A stretch of 64,000 nt of DNA from Simmondsia chinensis (Eukaryota; Streptophyta; Magnoliopsida; Caryophyllales; Simmondsiaceae). The position numbers and the translations under genes are program-made. Positions 42,888 through 54,350 of the stretch are shown in pieces. Where the stretch lies: positions 14,634,501 through 14,698,500 of the forward strand of contig JAGTTD010000001.1 in assembly GCA_018398585.1 (NCBI GenBank). Direction: 5' to 3'. Position 1 is the first letter of the stretch, and the number at the start of each line of letters is the position of its first letter. The notes beneath the pieces are model-generated. The model was not told where the DNA came from, did no database searches, and saw only the letters and a list, made by a program, of their open reading frames with translations.

Positions 42888-44324
42888 TGCATGTCAGGTG
42901 GAGTGACCTTTGAGTTTTATGGATAATAAAGCAACGGGAACGACGTTAGTGAAGTGTGATAACTAAGTCCTTGAAAATAGCCGCGTCAAATGTCTTATTA
43001 GATATCAAGTTCAAGCTCGAGGTGGTTACTAGGAATGCTACAAGAAAGGTGATCACTTGACTCAAAATCTAAAGTGCTCAAATAGAAGTTTGGAATCAAG
43101 AACGATCAAGGAAGAATGGATGAACATGGAGAAGACTTTTGACCTCAAGCATGTGCGTTAAACACCATGAAACTAGTCCAAATAGTTCGTGAACATGGAG
43201 GTTAGATATGGGAAGGATTGGCACCAAATAAAAATGCAACGCTTTGATCTTTAGACTATAAATAAATGATCTCAGTAACTAAGCAAACGGTGCCAAGACC
43301 AAAGTACAAACTCTTCATTTTATTCCTTACAACACACTTGTGCTTTATTTTCTTCATTTCCTTAGGTGTAAATGTAACTATAGTTTATTGCATCCAACAA
43401 TACAATGAGCATTCAATAGCGGTGTATGAGAAGGTAATCCCTTCTACCATAGTTATTGGCCCATCCCCTTTTTCGGTGAAGTAAGTTTAACTCCATTGAT
43501 CCAATGCATTGACGACCACGCCTTAAGCTTTAAACGCTTGTCTTAGGTTGGTGATACAACTTCGTGGACAAGGTGTATTTAGGTTTAAGTTGTTGTTTTA
43601 AGGCTTTGACGAAGAAGCTTTTAACTTAATGCGTTAGTGCTAATCCAATAACCCAAATACTGTTTGCTCCATTTGTCTCATATCAAGTTTAACCTCATAT
43701 GAGCTATCTTAAGTCAAGGGCTCCATGCTTAAGAAAATAAATGACACTGTCCGCTCCCTCAGTCTTTCGTCAGGCTTAACCTCATATGAGCTATCTGAAG
43801 TCAAGTGTGCCATGCTTAAGAACTTAAATCACACGGGCTCAAGGTACAATGTTGAGTTCTTGAACTTGTCACTTCTTAGCTCTTAAATGGACGAGGCTAG
43901 GTGTTTATGGGCTCAGCTTTGTCACTCCAACTTTCACATGGACCTAGGCTATATCTCTTTTATTTTTCACATAGATTTATTAACAAAAAAATCCACAAAC
44001 ATAATGAGCAAAGTCTTCTTAATTGGAGGTTGGCTAAATCCATATTTACTTGTAAAGCGAAGTTAGATTCACTAAAATATGAACCTTGTTTCAGAGAGGT
44101 TGATTGTAGGCACACACATGCGATTTGACATTGGCATAATCCCAAGTCGCAATAAATCCTTTAGGCACATTGGTTTCCCCTTTATACTTCGACCGCAATC
44201 AAATAGGAAAACAAATTAAACAGGATCCTTTCCTTAGCTTACCATTAGCAGGCAAATATTTTGTTGAGGGTGCATTGATGTGCAGAATTGCTAGCTAATC
44301 CTAAGGAATAGTATTTAGGGGTGA
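42888..44324. other. Unclassified insertion-like DNA in C4
   Basis: About 1.4 kb between the LINE and C4 RNase H. It has a TATA-like ACTATAAATAAATG at about 43256 with a leader-like stretch after it, and a possible degraded zinc knuckle (CYKKGDHLTQNLKC, near 43035-43075). It also has a 60-bp direct repeat at 43688-43747 and 43775-43834 (AACCTCATATGAGCTATCT). An LTR or other retroelement piece is possible; I could not place it. Confidence 0.45.
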
Positions 44325-44640
44325 ACATAATCTTTCACCACCTAGTTGGTGCTCCAAACGTTGGATGTTTCTATCCAAAATGTGATTTGTTTGACTGAGT
44401 TGGATAAGGTGATGCAGTTTTGGGGAAATATGAGGTTCATTGGAAATCGATTAGGGGTACTTGTAAATTTCATGCTTTAATATAGCAAAAGGTAAAATTT
44501 TCTTGCCTTATCCACTTTGGAAGCCGAATATATTACATGTGAAATTTATTATGCTCAAATGTTGTAGTTATTGCATCAATTAGATGATTATAAAATTCAA
44601 ATTGGTCCCGCTTCTATTGGATGTGATAACACTAGAACTA
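44325..44640 (+). pseudogene. C4 RNase H
   Basis: Two frames give IIFHHLVGAPNVGCFYPKCD and LFD, then RFIGNRLGVLVNFML, then NFLALSTLEAEYITCEIYYA and QMLWLLHQLDDYKIQIG with CDNTR. These are the copia RNase H blocks, including S-T-x-E-A-E-Y and C-D-N. The element breaks off right after CDNTR. Confidence 0.85.
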
Positions 44641-45007
44641 GGCATGGCCATGAGCCGGGGCTAGGCTGGGCCCCTTAGGCCCTGGGCGTACCTGGGCCTT
44701 GCCTTGGCCCAGCAAGGCTCGAATATATATATAACATATAATACAATCATAATAGTACCTTATAAAATTATAAAAATAAATAATCATTTTAACCAAAAAA
44801 TAATTATACTTTATTGATAAATAATATACCATACAAATATAACACTATACAATCATAATTACAAATATATTTTACAATATAAAATGTATCATAACTTGTT
44901 AAAAAATATAACTATAACAATACAATAGTGCCATATAAAATTACAAATAGATTTTATAAAAGAAAATATATTATAAAAAAATACAATTATAACAGTATAA
45001 AATAAAA
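44641..45007. other. GC-rich edge plus AT-rich DNA, MITE-like
   Basis: It begins with GGCATGGCCATGAGCCGGGG and CTGGGCCC-rich text, like the arms of plant hAT MITEs, then turns very AT-rich. A matching right arm or duplication is not clear (only CCGGGC near 45008). It lies between the C4 and G2 breaks. Confidence 0.4.
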
Positions 45008-47561
45008 CCGGGCACATAGCTTGACACTCTTTCTTACCGCAATGGAAGTTCGCCTATAAGGCTGTAATTTCAAGAAAACATAATCACCAATTGCAAAAGT
45101 TTTGTCAATTCTTTTCATATTAGCAAAATGCTTCATCCTTGACAGAGCAACTTGCAAGTTATCCTTGAGTTACTGCTCCAGTTATTTCCTTTGATCCAGC
45201 AACTCATTGACTTTAACCACATGAGCAAGTGCTCCTTGTAACATTAATGGTGTTGGTGGATCATACCCTTGCAGAGTTTTGAACGGTGTAACTCTTAATG
45301 CCGAATGAAAATGTGTGCTATACTAGAATTCTGCAAGAGACAACCACCTATTCCAGTTTCTTGGATGAGTAAACGTCATACTCCTTAGGTATTGCTCAAG
45401 GCATTGATTTAGTCTTTCAATTTGACCATCCGATTGTGGATGGTATGAAGAACTAAAATCCAATCTAGAACCCAGCAATGCAAACAATTCATGCCAAAAG
45501 TTGCTGATGGACAACTTGTCTCTATCAGAAACGATGGATTGGGGCAATCTGTGTACCTTACAAATCTGATCTAGGAAGGGCCTTTCCAATCTCTCAGCAA
45601 TAATGGGATGATTAAGAGCCTCAAATTGACTATACTTCGTGAAATGATCAATCACCACCCAGATGACTTCCTTTCCCTCAAATCTAGGCAGACCTTTAAT
45701 AAAATTCATACTGATATGATGCCAAGCTCTCTTTGGAATCGGTAAAGGTTGAAGCAAGCCATGCTCACTTTTTGTTCTCTGACAAACCTCACATTGTTGA
45801 ACTAGTACCTAAACCTCCTTCCTCATACCAATCCAATGAAAGTATTGCTTGAACCTTTAATAAGTGCACTCAATTCCAGAATGTCCACCCCATGCTAAAC
45901 TGTGAGAAGCCAACAAAATTTGTTTTCTAAGTTTTGAACCTTCACCCACGTAAATCTTTCCTCTAATCTTTATGATGCCACTGATAACATCAATTTCAGA
46001 ATTAGAACCTTTAGCTCCTTACACACAATGAGATGCAATACACCCTTGAGCAAATGTGTCTCCCTCATATGATTTAACCACTTCGTTCATCCTAGTTGGA
46101 ACATCTTTTGATACTGCAGCACAATTAGTAACCTCAAAATCCTCTAACCTCCTTGAGAGTGCATCTGCTGCTTGGTTATCCTTCCCTTTTCGATATTCAA
46201 CAAAGTAATGTAAGCCCAGCATCTTCATAAGGCCCTTTCTTTGAAACCTCATAGTGATCTTTTGCTTAAGTAAGTATTTGAGGCTTTGGTGATTTATTTT
46301 GATTAAGAAATGATGTCCCTCCAAATAATGCCTCCATTTTGTACTGCCATTAGGATTACAACAAACTCTTTTTCATATGCATAATGCTTGATTCTTGTAA
46401 CTCAAAGCCTAACTAAGATAGGCCAATAGCCTTCCATTCTGAGATAACATTGTGCCAATTCCCTTGCTGCAAGCATCAATTTCTAACACAAAGGGCAAGG
46501 AGAAATCAGGCATAACCAATACTGGGGCTGAAGACATAGCTACCTTTAATCATTCAAATGCATCCTCAGTCAATTAATTCCAATGCAAAGCATCTTTCTG
46601 GAGCAAATCTATTAAAGGCTTAGCAATTACCCCATAACCAGCAATGAGCTTTTGGTAATACCCTGTTAATCCAAGGAATCCCAGCAGTTGCTTGAGAGTT
46701 TTTGGAACAGGCCATTCCTTCATCGCTTGAACTGTGCTGAGATCAGTAGCCACACCATTATCTGAGATCAAATGACCAAGATACTCCACTTGCGTTTTGG
46801 CAAAAGAACATTTAGAAAGTTTGGTGTAGAGTTTGTGCTACCTCATGGTCTAAAATACCAGCTCCAAATGATCTAAATGAGTCTCTAAGAAAGGACTGTA
46901 AACCAGTATATCCTTAAAGAATACAAGAATGAACTTCCTTAAGAAGGCCTTGAACAACAAGTTCATCAAAGCTTGAAACATAGCTAGGCCATTGGGGAGT
47001 CCAAAAGGTATCACCACGAACTCATAATGTCCGTGATGTGTTCTAAAAGCAGTCTTGTGTACATCATGTTCTTGAACTCGAATCTAATAATAACCTTGCC
47101 GAAGATCCAGCTTGAAGAATTTAGATCCATATAGCTTATCCAACAAACCATCAATGATTAGGATAGGGAACTTATCCTTAATAGTGAGGGAGTTCAACTA
47201 ACAATAATCTGTACACATTCGAGAGGTACAATCCTTCTTTTTAACTAGAATAACTGGAGAAGCGAATGGACTATCACTGTGTCTGATGAACTTTGTCTTC
47301 AACAACTCATCCACTTGCCATTCAATCTCACTCTTTTGTGAGTGAGAGTATTTGTAAGGCCTAAGGCTCACAGGATCTGACCCACCCTTCAATGGAATAG
47401 TATGATCTAATGCTCTCCTTGGTGGTAATGTGCTTGGTTGTTCAAATAAATCTTGATACTTCAGTCACAATGTATCAATAAATGGATCAGAATTCACCTG
47501 CTGCTATTCTTCTGAAGTTGCACTAATAGAACGAAGTTTCCCAATCCAGTGACAACTTCTT
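45008..47561 (-). pseudogene. Ty3/gypsy G2 pol (minus strand), main part
   Basis: Read from 47561 downward: protease-RT linker, RT (RPYKYSHSQKSEIEWQVDEL near 47360, FASPVILVKKKD), thumb (MEYLGHLISDNGVATDLSTV, 46789-46574), RNase H (LIKINHQSLKYLLKQKI, 46324 on), and integrase (HISMNFIKGLPRFEGKEVIW and SDRDKLSISNFWHELF with SSYHPQSDGQIERLNQ, 45757-45323). The C-terminal KTFAIGDYVFLKLQPYR lies near 45050-45100, where the element is cut off. Many stops. Same family as G1 and G3. Confidence 0.9.
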
Positions 47562-47868
47562 TTCTATGATCATTACTTAATATGTTGGTAATGCATTTGG
47601 AAGTGTCCTTTAGGCAAGAAAATCGGTTAGGAAGTCAAGTTTGGCAGCTGCTGTATTGAGTCGGTTGTAGCTTTAGTGTAAGTTCATTGCATCTATCTTG
47701 TTACAAATAAGTAAGGCCTATGCAATTGATCATTGATGAATGAATATACTTCTATTTCTGTTCTTAACCCTAATTTCTCTCTACTTCTCATCTATTTTCA
47801 CTTCTCTTCTCACCTAAACTCTATTCTACCTTAGGTTATGAATCAAGATTGTTTTTTTATTCATAACA
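47562..47868 (+). repeat. 5' LTR of G3
   Basis: 307 bp. It aligns with 52857-53175 from TTACTTAATATGTTGG onward. The 3' copy has a small extra stretch (TTTAGTCAAG). The terminal TG is mutated to TT. It ends CATAACA two bases before the PBS. Confidence 0.9.
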
Positions 47869-47870
47869 AT

Positions 47871-47884
47871 TGGTATCAGAGCTT
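47871..47884 (+). promoter_or_regulatory. Primer binding site of G3
   Basis: TGGTATCAGAGCTT, the perfect plant initiator-Met tRNA complement, two bases inside the LTR. Confidence 0.93.
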
Positions 47885-48290
47885 GAAATTAGCTCCAATT
47901 CAGCATCACTAAGCTATCGAAGTGCAATTAATTGCATCTGATCCTTTGTTCAAGCATTTGTTGAGACATTGAACTTAGATTAGCTCAATTGTTTCTGCAA
48001 TTACTTGCTAGCACAGAATAGCTTGCAATTGTTATGATCTTGTTGAGCACTGAACAACAAGTGTCGTTACAAGTTTAAATTTGATCAAATCCAACTCCAG
48101 AGTTGTTTGATCTGGAATTCAGCTGTTAAAGCCTTGCAAACTAATCCTTGTTTAGGATCTACTACAGCTAAGTGCATTACTTAGCAAAAGATTTCCGTTC
48201 ATCTACAAATACATAGTATTGTTCCATTGCTTACTGTTTTCTTGCAGATACATCAATTAGTACAAGATTTATTCTTGTTGCTCCAAAATT

Positions 48291-49550
48291 ATGCCTACTA
48301 CCAGATCAGGTGCAACCTCATATGCTGTTGTTGTAGTAGAAGCTGCTATAAATGAAGCTGGAAATGCTGGAAATGTTGCAGTTGATGATCAATCTGATAC
48401 AATTGCCAACATGGCTCGACAAGCAAATACTATTGTTCTGTCACTCCATCACAGCAGGGAGGCAACTCAAAGTCTTTCCATACAAGTCAGTGGAATGCAA
48501 CAATAATACGATAGACAAGGAGTAGCACTTAAGGAAACTTAGAGCCTTCATTCACAAATTAATCAAATATAGCAACAAATGGATAGGCAAGATAGGCAGG
48601 ACAATGCTACGGGAATTTTGAGACCAGCTAGTCAGTTGCATTCACCAACTACTCATACTACATCAAAGGGGAGTTGAGATGTAAAAGCTGTGTCCTGAGG
48701 CTCTGGATTTAGACAGCCACGAATTGATATGGAAACGTCTGATAGAGTGCAACCACAATCCTGGATCAGAAGATGTAAATGCTATTTCCAATTTTATCAC
48801 ATATCAGATGCTGAAAGGGTGGACCTTGCAGCTGTATACTTGAAAGGGACCAGGAAACCTGGTATTTTGGATTAATGAGGGGAAGAGATTCCATTACTTG
48901 GGTTGAATTGTGAAAGAGTTATGTGAACGCTATGAAGAGGAAGACATTGGAGACGTTGTGGACGATTTTAGCAAAGTAATAGAAACAACCTCAATGAAAT
49001 AGTATATGATAAGGTTTGAGAACTTGAGAGCACGCATGTTGATTGCTTATCCAGAGACCACTGAGGCTTACTATGTTTCAAGCTTTATCTATGGGTTGAA
49101 GTTCAAGATTAAGAATCTGGTCAAGACTTTAGGACCTACAACACTTTCTCAAGCTTACTCTAAGGCCCTGCTTTTTGAGAATACCATCTTATCAGCACCT
49201 GAAGGAGCACAATCTAGAGGTGGATAGGGGTCATCTGTAACTTCTTCTGTATCTTCTTGTGGCAGTAGAAGCCATGATATGGAGGAGGAAAAGGCTCAAT
49301 GCTTATGTTATAAGTGTAATTTGAAGCGTTTCTTCGGCCGTAAATGCAATCCTAAACTCCTAATGGCTGTCACTGGTGTGGAATATGAGGAACAATTGAA
49401 GGATGTTCTTGTGGATAGTGAAGAGCCAGTCCAGTTTAAAGAGCAAGAGCAAGAGCAAGAAGAAATGGGTGACTTTGATGAAGACGAGCTTAGAATTTTA
49501 GTTCAAGCATTGACTGGAGGAGGCTTCCATAACACCATCAAAATAATATG
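48291..49550 (+). pseudogene. G3 gag and zinc knuckle
   Basis: ATG at 48291 gives MPTTRSGATSYAVVVVEAAI. Stops follow near 48506, 48540 and 48676. The gag core is readable as YEEEDIGDVVDDFSKVIETT, RFENLRARMLIAYPETTEAY and FIYGLKFKIKNLVKTLGPTT (48935-49140). The knuckle at about 49300-49345 reads CYKCNLKRFFGRKC, with F replacing the metal-binding H. Acidic EQEQEQEEMGDFDEDEL leads to protease. Confidence 0.88.
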
Positions 49551-49554
49551 AGAG

Positions 49555-50025
49555 GTTAGACATAGACTTATTTTGATTTTGGTGGATAGTGGGAGTACAC
49601 ATAGCTTCGTGGATCCAAAGATTGTGTGTGCAATTGGACATGAAATGATCAAAACCAATCCTTTGATAGTCATGGTAGCTGATGGAAGCTCCATTTTAAC
49701 TCAGACTAAATGAAAGCAATTCTCATGGTTGATGCAAAAGCGCAGCTTCACTTATGATTTTGGAGTTCTGAGGCTTGGGGGATGTGATATGGTCTTAGGA
49801 GTAGATTGGACAAAGACCATAAGCCTAATTGCGTTTGAGTTTGTTGAGCTCACAATCTCATTTGACAGAAATGGCCAAAAGGTATTGCTGCAAGGCATCA
49901 ACGAGCATGGTCGGTTGCAGGTCATGATTGGAAAGAGATTGGAGAATGTCATCAAGAAGAAGAACTATAATTGGATTGGACATCTATTTTCCATTGGGGC
50001 TACAAAAATTGGGCAAGATCATTAG
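49555..50025 (+). pseudogene. G3 aspartic protease
   Basis: The active site LILVDSGSTHSFVDPK at about 49570-49620 keeps the D-S-G triad. CDMVLGVDWTKTISLIAFEF and VELTISFDRNGQKVLLQGIN are the C-terminal protease blocks of plant gypsy elements. A TGA at about 49711 splits it. Confidence 0.88.
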
Positions 50026-51440
50026 CAGTTCGACCTTGAATTGCACAAGCTTTATCAAGAATATAGTGATTTGTTTGAACCTCCATCATCTCTTCCTCCA
50101 AAGAGATCATTGGATCATGCTATTCCCTTGAAGAATGATGCTTAGCCGGTGTGTTTGAGACCTTACAAGTATGCTTATGCCCAAAAAGATGCGATAGAAA
50201 GACAGGTGGAAGATCTTCTCAGAACTCATTTTATCCAACATAGCCATAGTCCCTTTTGCATCACCTATGATATTGGTCAAGAAGAACGATTGGACATCTT
50301 GAATGTGCATTGATTATAGACAACTCAATTCCCTTACCATTAAAGAGAAGTTCCCTATACCAATAATTGACGATTTTCTTGATGAATTACATGAGGCCAG
50401 TTATTTTTCCAAGCTAAACTTGCAGCAGGGATACTATCAAGTTCGAGTTAAGGGTGAAGACATTCACAAGGCTGCATTTCGCATTCATCATGGACATTAT
50501 GAGTTCGTGGTGATGCCCTTTGGGTTGTGCAATGCCCCTGCAACCTTTCAAGCATTAATGAACGGAGTGTTCAAGCCTCACCTGAGGAAGTTTGTTCTCA
50601 TCTTCTTCGATGATATCTTGATATATAGTCCTTCACTTGACAGTCATTGGTCCCACCTTTAGCAAGTCTTTGATCTCATGACGCAACATCAGTGTATGCA
50701 AAGTTGTCCAAATGTTCTTTTGCTAGTTCACAAGTTGAATATCTTGGACATGTTGTTTCAAGGCAGGGGGTAGTTACTGATCCAGCAAAGGTCAAAGCTA
50801 TGCAAGATTGGCCTGTTCCTACTTCTATTAAGCAGCTAAGAAGTTTCTTGGGTTTGACTGGGTATTATTGTAAGTTCATCTCCGGTTATAGTTTAATGGC
50901 TAAACCTCTTATAGAATTGCTTAAAAAGGGTGCTTTTGGTTGGAATGAAATGGCTCAAATAGCTTTCCAGCAGCTTAAATCTACCATATGAGCAACTCCG
51001 GTGCTAGCTATGCCAGATTTCAAGCTTCCTTTTATATTAGAAACTGATGCAAGTAGCACTCGAATTGGGGCAGTGCTGTCCTAAGAAGGAAAGCCAATCG
51101 CTTATCTAAGTTAAGCTTTGGGACCTAGGAGCTTGAGTTTGTCAATTTATGAGAAGAAGTATCTTGCAATCCTCCTTGCGATGCAAAAGTGTAGACATTA
51201 TCTTGAAGGGCACCATTTCATTATTTAAAATGACTATCAAAGCCTCAAATGCCTATTGGAGCAGAAAATTACCAGAAGGGTACAACGGAAAGGCCTAATG
51301 AAGATGTTGGGCTAAGACTATTCGATTGAGTATAGATGTGGAAGAGAGAATGTTGTGGCAGATGCTCTTTCCCGATGTCAAGAAATGAATGATCAGGCTC
51401 ACAGCGACACAATTTCAGTATCACTTCCTTCTTAGATTGA
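50026..51440 (+). pseudogene. G3 reverse transcriptase and RNase H
   Basis: [22 protein letters not shown] (50303 on), [19 protein letters not shown], and the catalytic [11 protein letters not shown] at about 50601-50633. The thumb continues from 50692 (SKCSFASSQVEYLGHVVS). RNase H: FILETDASSTRIGAVLS, then stops at 51082 and 51112, where G1 has other residues and glutamine respectively, and KCLLEQKITRRVQRKGLMKM. The linker to integrase ends near 51440 with a TAG in place of W. Confidence 0.92.
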
Positions 51441-52845
51441 AGAAGTTCTGCAGACTTATATGAATGATGTGTTTGCTCAGGATTGCCTCCTTACTGCAAG
51501 TGTGAAGCCTTCAGCTAGCTCTAAAGCAGGGTTGACAGTGTGTAATTGTCTGATCAGGATTAAAGGCAAGATCTACATTGGGTCTTGTATTGAATTAAGG
51601 CAGCAAATAGACTCAACCATTCACTCTTCTGCTTGGGGTGGCCACGAGGGTAATGAAGGTACCTACCAGCGAGTTAAACAGTGCTTCCATTGGGTTGGAA
51701 TGAAGAAGGATGTGGTGAAATGTGTTTAGACTTGTGAGGTTTGTCAACAAACCAAAAGTGCACGTGTTCCTTATCAAGGATTATTGCAACCATGACCTAT
51801 TCCAGAGAGAGCTTGGCAACATCTAAGTATCGATTTCATTGAAGGTTTGCCAAAGTCTGAAGAGAAGTGATTTGGGTTGTAGTAGATCACTTCACCAAGT
51901 TTGAACACTTCATTGGCCTCAATCATCCAATTAATATAGCAAGGCTTGTAAGGATGTTCTTGGATCACATATATCGTCTTCATGGATTGCCTCAGTCCAT
52001 CACTTCAGACCGGGACAGGCTTTTCATCAGCCATTTCTTGACAAAATTATTTGGTTTGCTGGGAACTACACTTGCTCTAAGTTTTTCATACCATTCTCAA
52101 ACGGATGGACAAACTGAACGAGTGAATCAATGTTTGGAGCAGTATTTGTGCAGTATGACTTTGAATCATCCCAAGCATTAGTTTGGTCGACTTGCTTTAG
52201 CTGAGTATTTGTATAACACACACGCACAATCAGCTATCAAGATAACTCCTTTCAAGGCACTATATGGTTATGATCCACCCACACCAATGTGTCCCCAAGG
52301 ACTAGTTTCATCTGTTACTAAAGTATTTGATTTGTTAGAGCAGCGAAGACAACTCATGCTTCAGCTTAAGGATAATTTGCAGCTTGAACATAGAACTGAC
52401 AAGTCTTTTGCTATAGGTGACAAAGTTTATTTCAAGTTGTAGCCTTATAGGCAATCTTTAGTTGTAGTACACAAGAATGTCAAAGCTAGGAGCACATTAT
52501 TTTGGGCCTTACAAGATCTTGTAGCATGTGGGAGAAGTAGCATACAAGTTAGAATTACCACCAGACAGTGCGGTGCATCCTGTTTTCCACGTGTCTCTCT
52601 TAAAGAAGCAAGTGAAGGAGGGCTCCTACAGTTCCCTGTCACCCCCAACAACAACCAAGCATGGTGGTCTTTTACAAGCTCCTTTAGCTATATTAGATAC
52701 CCGATCAAGTTCTACTTCGCAGCACAAGGTTGAAGCTTTGGTTCAATGGGCTAATTTGAATGATCAACACAACACTTGGGAGACATTGCCATTCCTTCGC
52801 AGTCAATTTCCTCACTTCCGTTCTTTAGGCCAAGAATGTTTTTAA
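51441..52845 (+). pseudogene. G3 integrase and chromodomain-like tail
   Basis: Zinc-binding part AWGGHEGNEGTYQRVKQCFH to CEVCQQTK with a TAG at 51727. Core [42 protein letters not shown] and FSYHSQTDGQTERVNQCLEQ. C-terminal AIGDKVYFKL, then VAYKLELPPDSAVHPVFHVS with LLKKQV and ALVQWANLNDQHNTWET. One base is lost near 51866 (SE-K). The chromodomain-like tail is open for 105 codons. Confidence 0.9.
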
Positions 52846-52856
52846 TGGGAGGGGAT
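52845..52856 (+). promoter_or_regulatory. Polypurine tract of G3
   Basis: ATGGGAGGGGAT abuts the TGTTATGA start of the 3' LTR. Confidence 0.85.
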
Positions 52857-53175
52857 TGTTATGAACATTAGTTAATATGTTGGCAATGCATTTATAAGTG
52901 TCTTTTAGGCAGGAAAGTCGGTTAGGAAGTAAAGTTTAGTCAAGTTTGGTGGCTGCTGTATTGAGTCAGTTGTAACTTTAGTGTTAGTTCATTACATGTT
53001 TCTTGTTATAAACAAGTAAGATCTATCATGTAATTGATCATTGATGAATTAATATACTTCTATTTCTCTTCTCAACCCTAATTTCTCTCTACTTCTCATC
53101 TATTTTCACTTCTCTTCTCACCTAAACTCTATTATATCTTAGGTTATGAATCAAGATTGGTCTTGGTTCATAACA
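52857..53175 (+). repeat. 3' LTR of G3
   Basis: 319 bp, TGTTATGA to CATAACA. The pair of LTRs differs at a modest number of sites. A TTGTTATAAACAAG stretch near 53000 may be a TATA region. Confidence 0.92.
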
Positions 53176-53342
53176 TAAGCCCACCTTGCAATTGCTTCCG
53201 ACTCATTAGTTGCAGATGTCCATGCTTCGTAATTCCCTACAACTGAACTTGCTTGCCATCTCTTTCAAACGACACAGTCAAATCACTTGATTATTAATGC
53301 ATAATGAACTCATTGGACCACATTACTTGGCCTAGATAAATA
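53176..53342 (-). pseudogene. G2 remainder on the far side of G3
   Basis: On the minus strand this reads SSDLTVSFERDGKQVQL, a stop, then GITKHGHLQLMSRKQLQGGL. It aligns with G3's own protease end (VELTISFDRNGQKVLLQGIN, 49840-49920) and continues directly into the minus-strand text at 47561. So G3 was inserted into G2. Confidence 0.8.
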
Positions 53343-54350
53343 AGTTAGACTTAGTTATTACGCACAAGGGACCTACTGGGAAAGAAAGGAAAGGGAAAGG
53401 TTGCCATTGTAGCAACCAAATCCATAAGGAAGTCAACAAAAGACAAGTATTTCTTTTGTAAGAAAACTAGGCCACTGGAGGAGGAACTACACTAAGTACA
53501 TAGCCACTCTTCCTACAAAAGCCTACTAAGCCATCTGGTGAAGAAATATTGATATGTCACTTCGTTGAGTCATGCGCAGTTGAGAGTCCACCAGTTTCCT
53601 AGTAGGGTGGACTCGGGTTCAACTTACCATGTCTGTAATATATTATAGGGGCTTAGGCTAAGAAAAAAGGCTACAAAATGGGTGCTATTCGTGATGGTCA
53701 GGGACAGTACAATAATGGTGGTCTTAAGTTTAGAAGTGAGCTTAGTCTTTAGTGCTATAGTTTTTGTTTTACAAGATTGTTTATTTGTAGCTACTCTGCA
53801 CAGGAATTTGATTTCTGTAACTTGTTTTATGGATAATTGTTATTCAGTTGATTTTGATAATGAAAATTTTAATATGAGAAATAAATTGTTTATTTGCACA
53901 TGTACATGAATAAATTATTTATTCATGTTATTTCGTTATCAAAACTCTAGTAATTGTTTAAATGAATCTAACATAAGTTCACTTGTTCAATCACCTAAAA
54001 GAAAACACCCTCAAAGTGATAATGCCTACACAAGGCACCAACGTAGGTCACACTAATTTGAATAGGATCCAAAGACTAGTAAAAGATGGAGTGATAGAGG
54101 GTTTGGGCTTGAAGTCATTATCAGTCTATGAATCTAGCATAGAAAAAAAGATAACCAAGTCTGTCTTTAAGAGTAAAAGCAACAAGGTTGGTGACTTGCT
54201 TGAATTGGTTCACATAGATGTGTGTGGACCAATACATGTTCAGGCAAGATGTGGGTATGAGTACTTAATCACATTTAGTGATGATTACTCAAGGCGTGGA
54301 CATGTTTACCTAATGGGACGTAAGTTGGGCGTTTTGAAAAATTCATAGAG
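53343..54350 (+). pseudogene. C5 gag end, protease and GAG-pre-integrase
   Basis: KGPTGKERKGKVAIVATKSI and KDKYFFCKKT with a degraded knuckle (53360-53480). Protease VDSGSTYHVCN at about 53608-53640 keeps D-S-G. LHRNLISVTCFMDNCYSVDF lies near 53800-53850. Pre-integrase GHTNLNRIQRLVKDGVIEGL and KVGDLLELVHIDVCGPIHVQ run into the integrase start SDDYSRRGHVYLM at about 54280. Frames change at least three times. Confidence 0.87.

Larger units (their letters stand above)
34540..44640 (+). mobile_element. Ty1/copia retrotransposon C4, split by insertions
   Basis: Plus-strand copia pol runs from about 34540 to 36818 and resumes with RNase H at about 44325-44640. Between them lie an L1-type LINE (36819-42874) with a 13-bp duplication and 1.4 kb of unclassified DNA. 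Neither LTR was identified. Order is GAG-pre-integrase, integrase, RT, RNase H. The element is very degraded. Confidence 0.8.
47562..53175 (+). mobile_element. Ty3/gypsy retrotransposon G3, complete but dead
   Basis: A plus-strand element with 5' LTR, PBS, gag, CCHC, protease, RT, RNase H, integrase, chromodomain-like tail, PPT and 3' LTR in order. It is 5.6 kb. It lies inside G2. The expected 5-bp duplication is not visible (TTCTT versus TAAGC) and the first bases of the 5' LTR are mutated. Many stops are present, several at positions where relatives have glutamine or tryptophan. Confidence 0.94.

Noticed and set aside
42960..43480. Endogenous pararetrovirus fragment
   Set aside because: Only a weak knuckle-like peptide and a TATA-like box are seen; no RT, movement protein or other supporting domain is nearby.
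44641..45007. Complete hAT MITE
   Set aside because: The left edge resembles a hAT MITE arm but no right arm or 8-bp duplication could be found.
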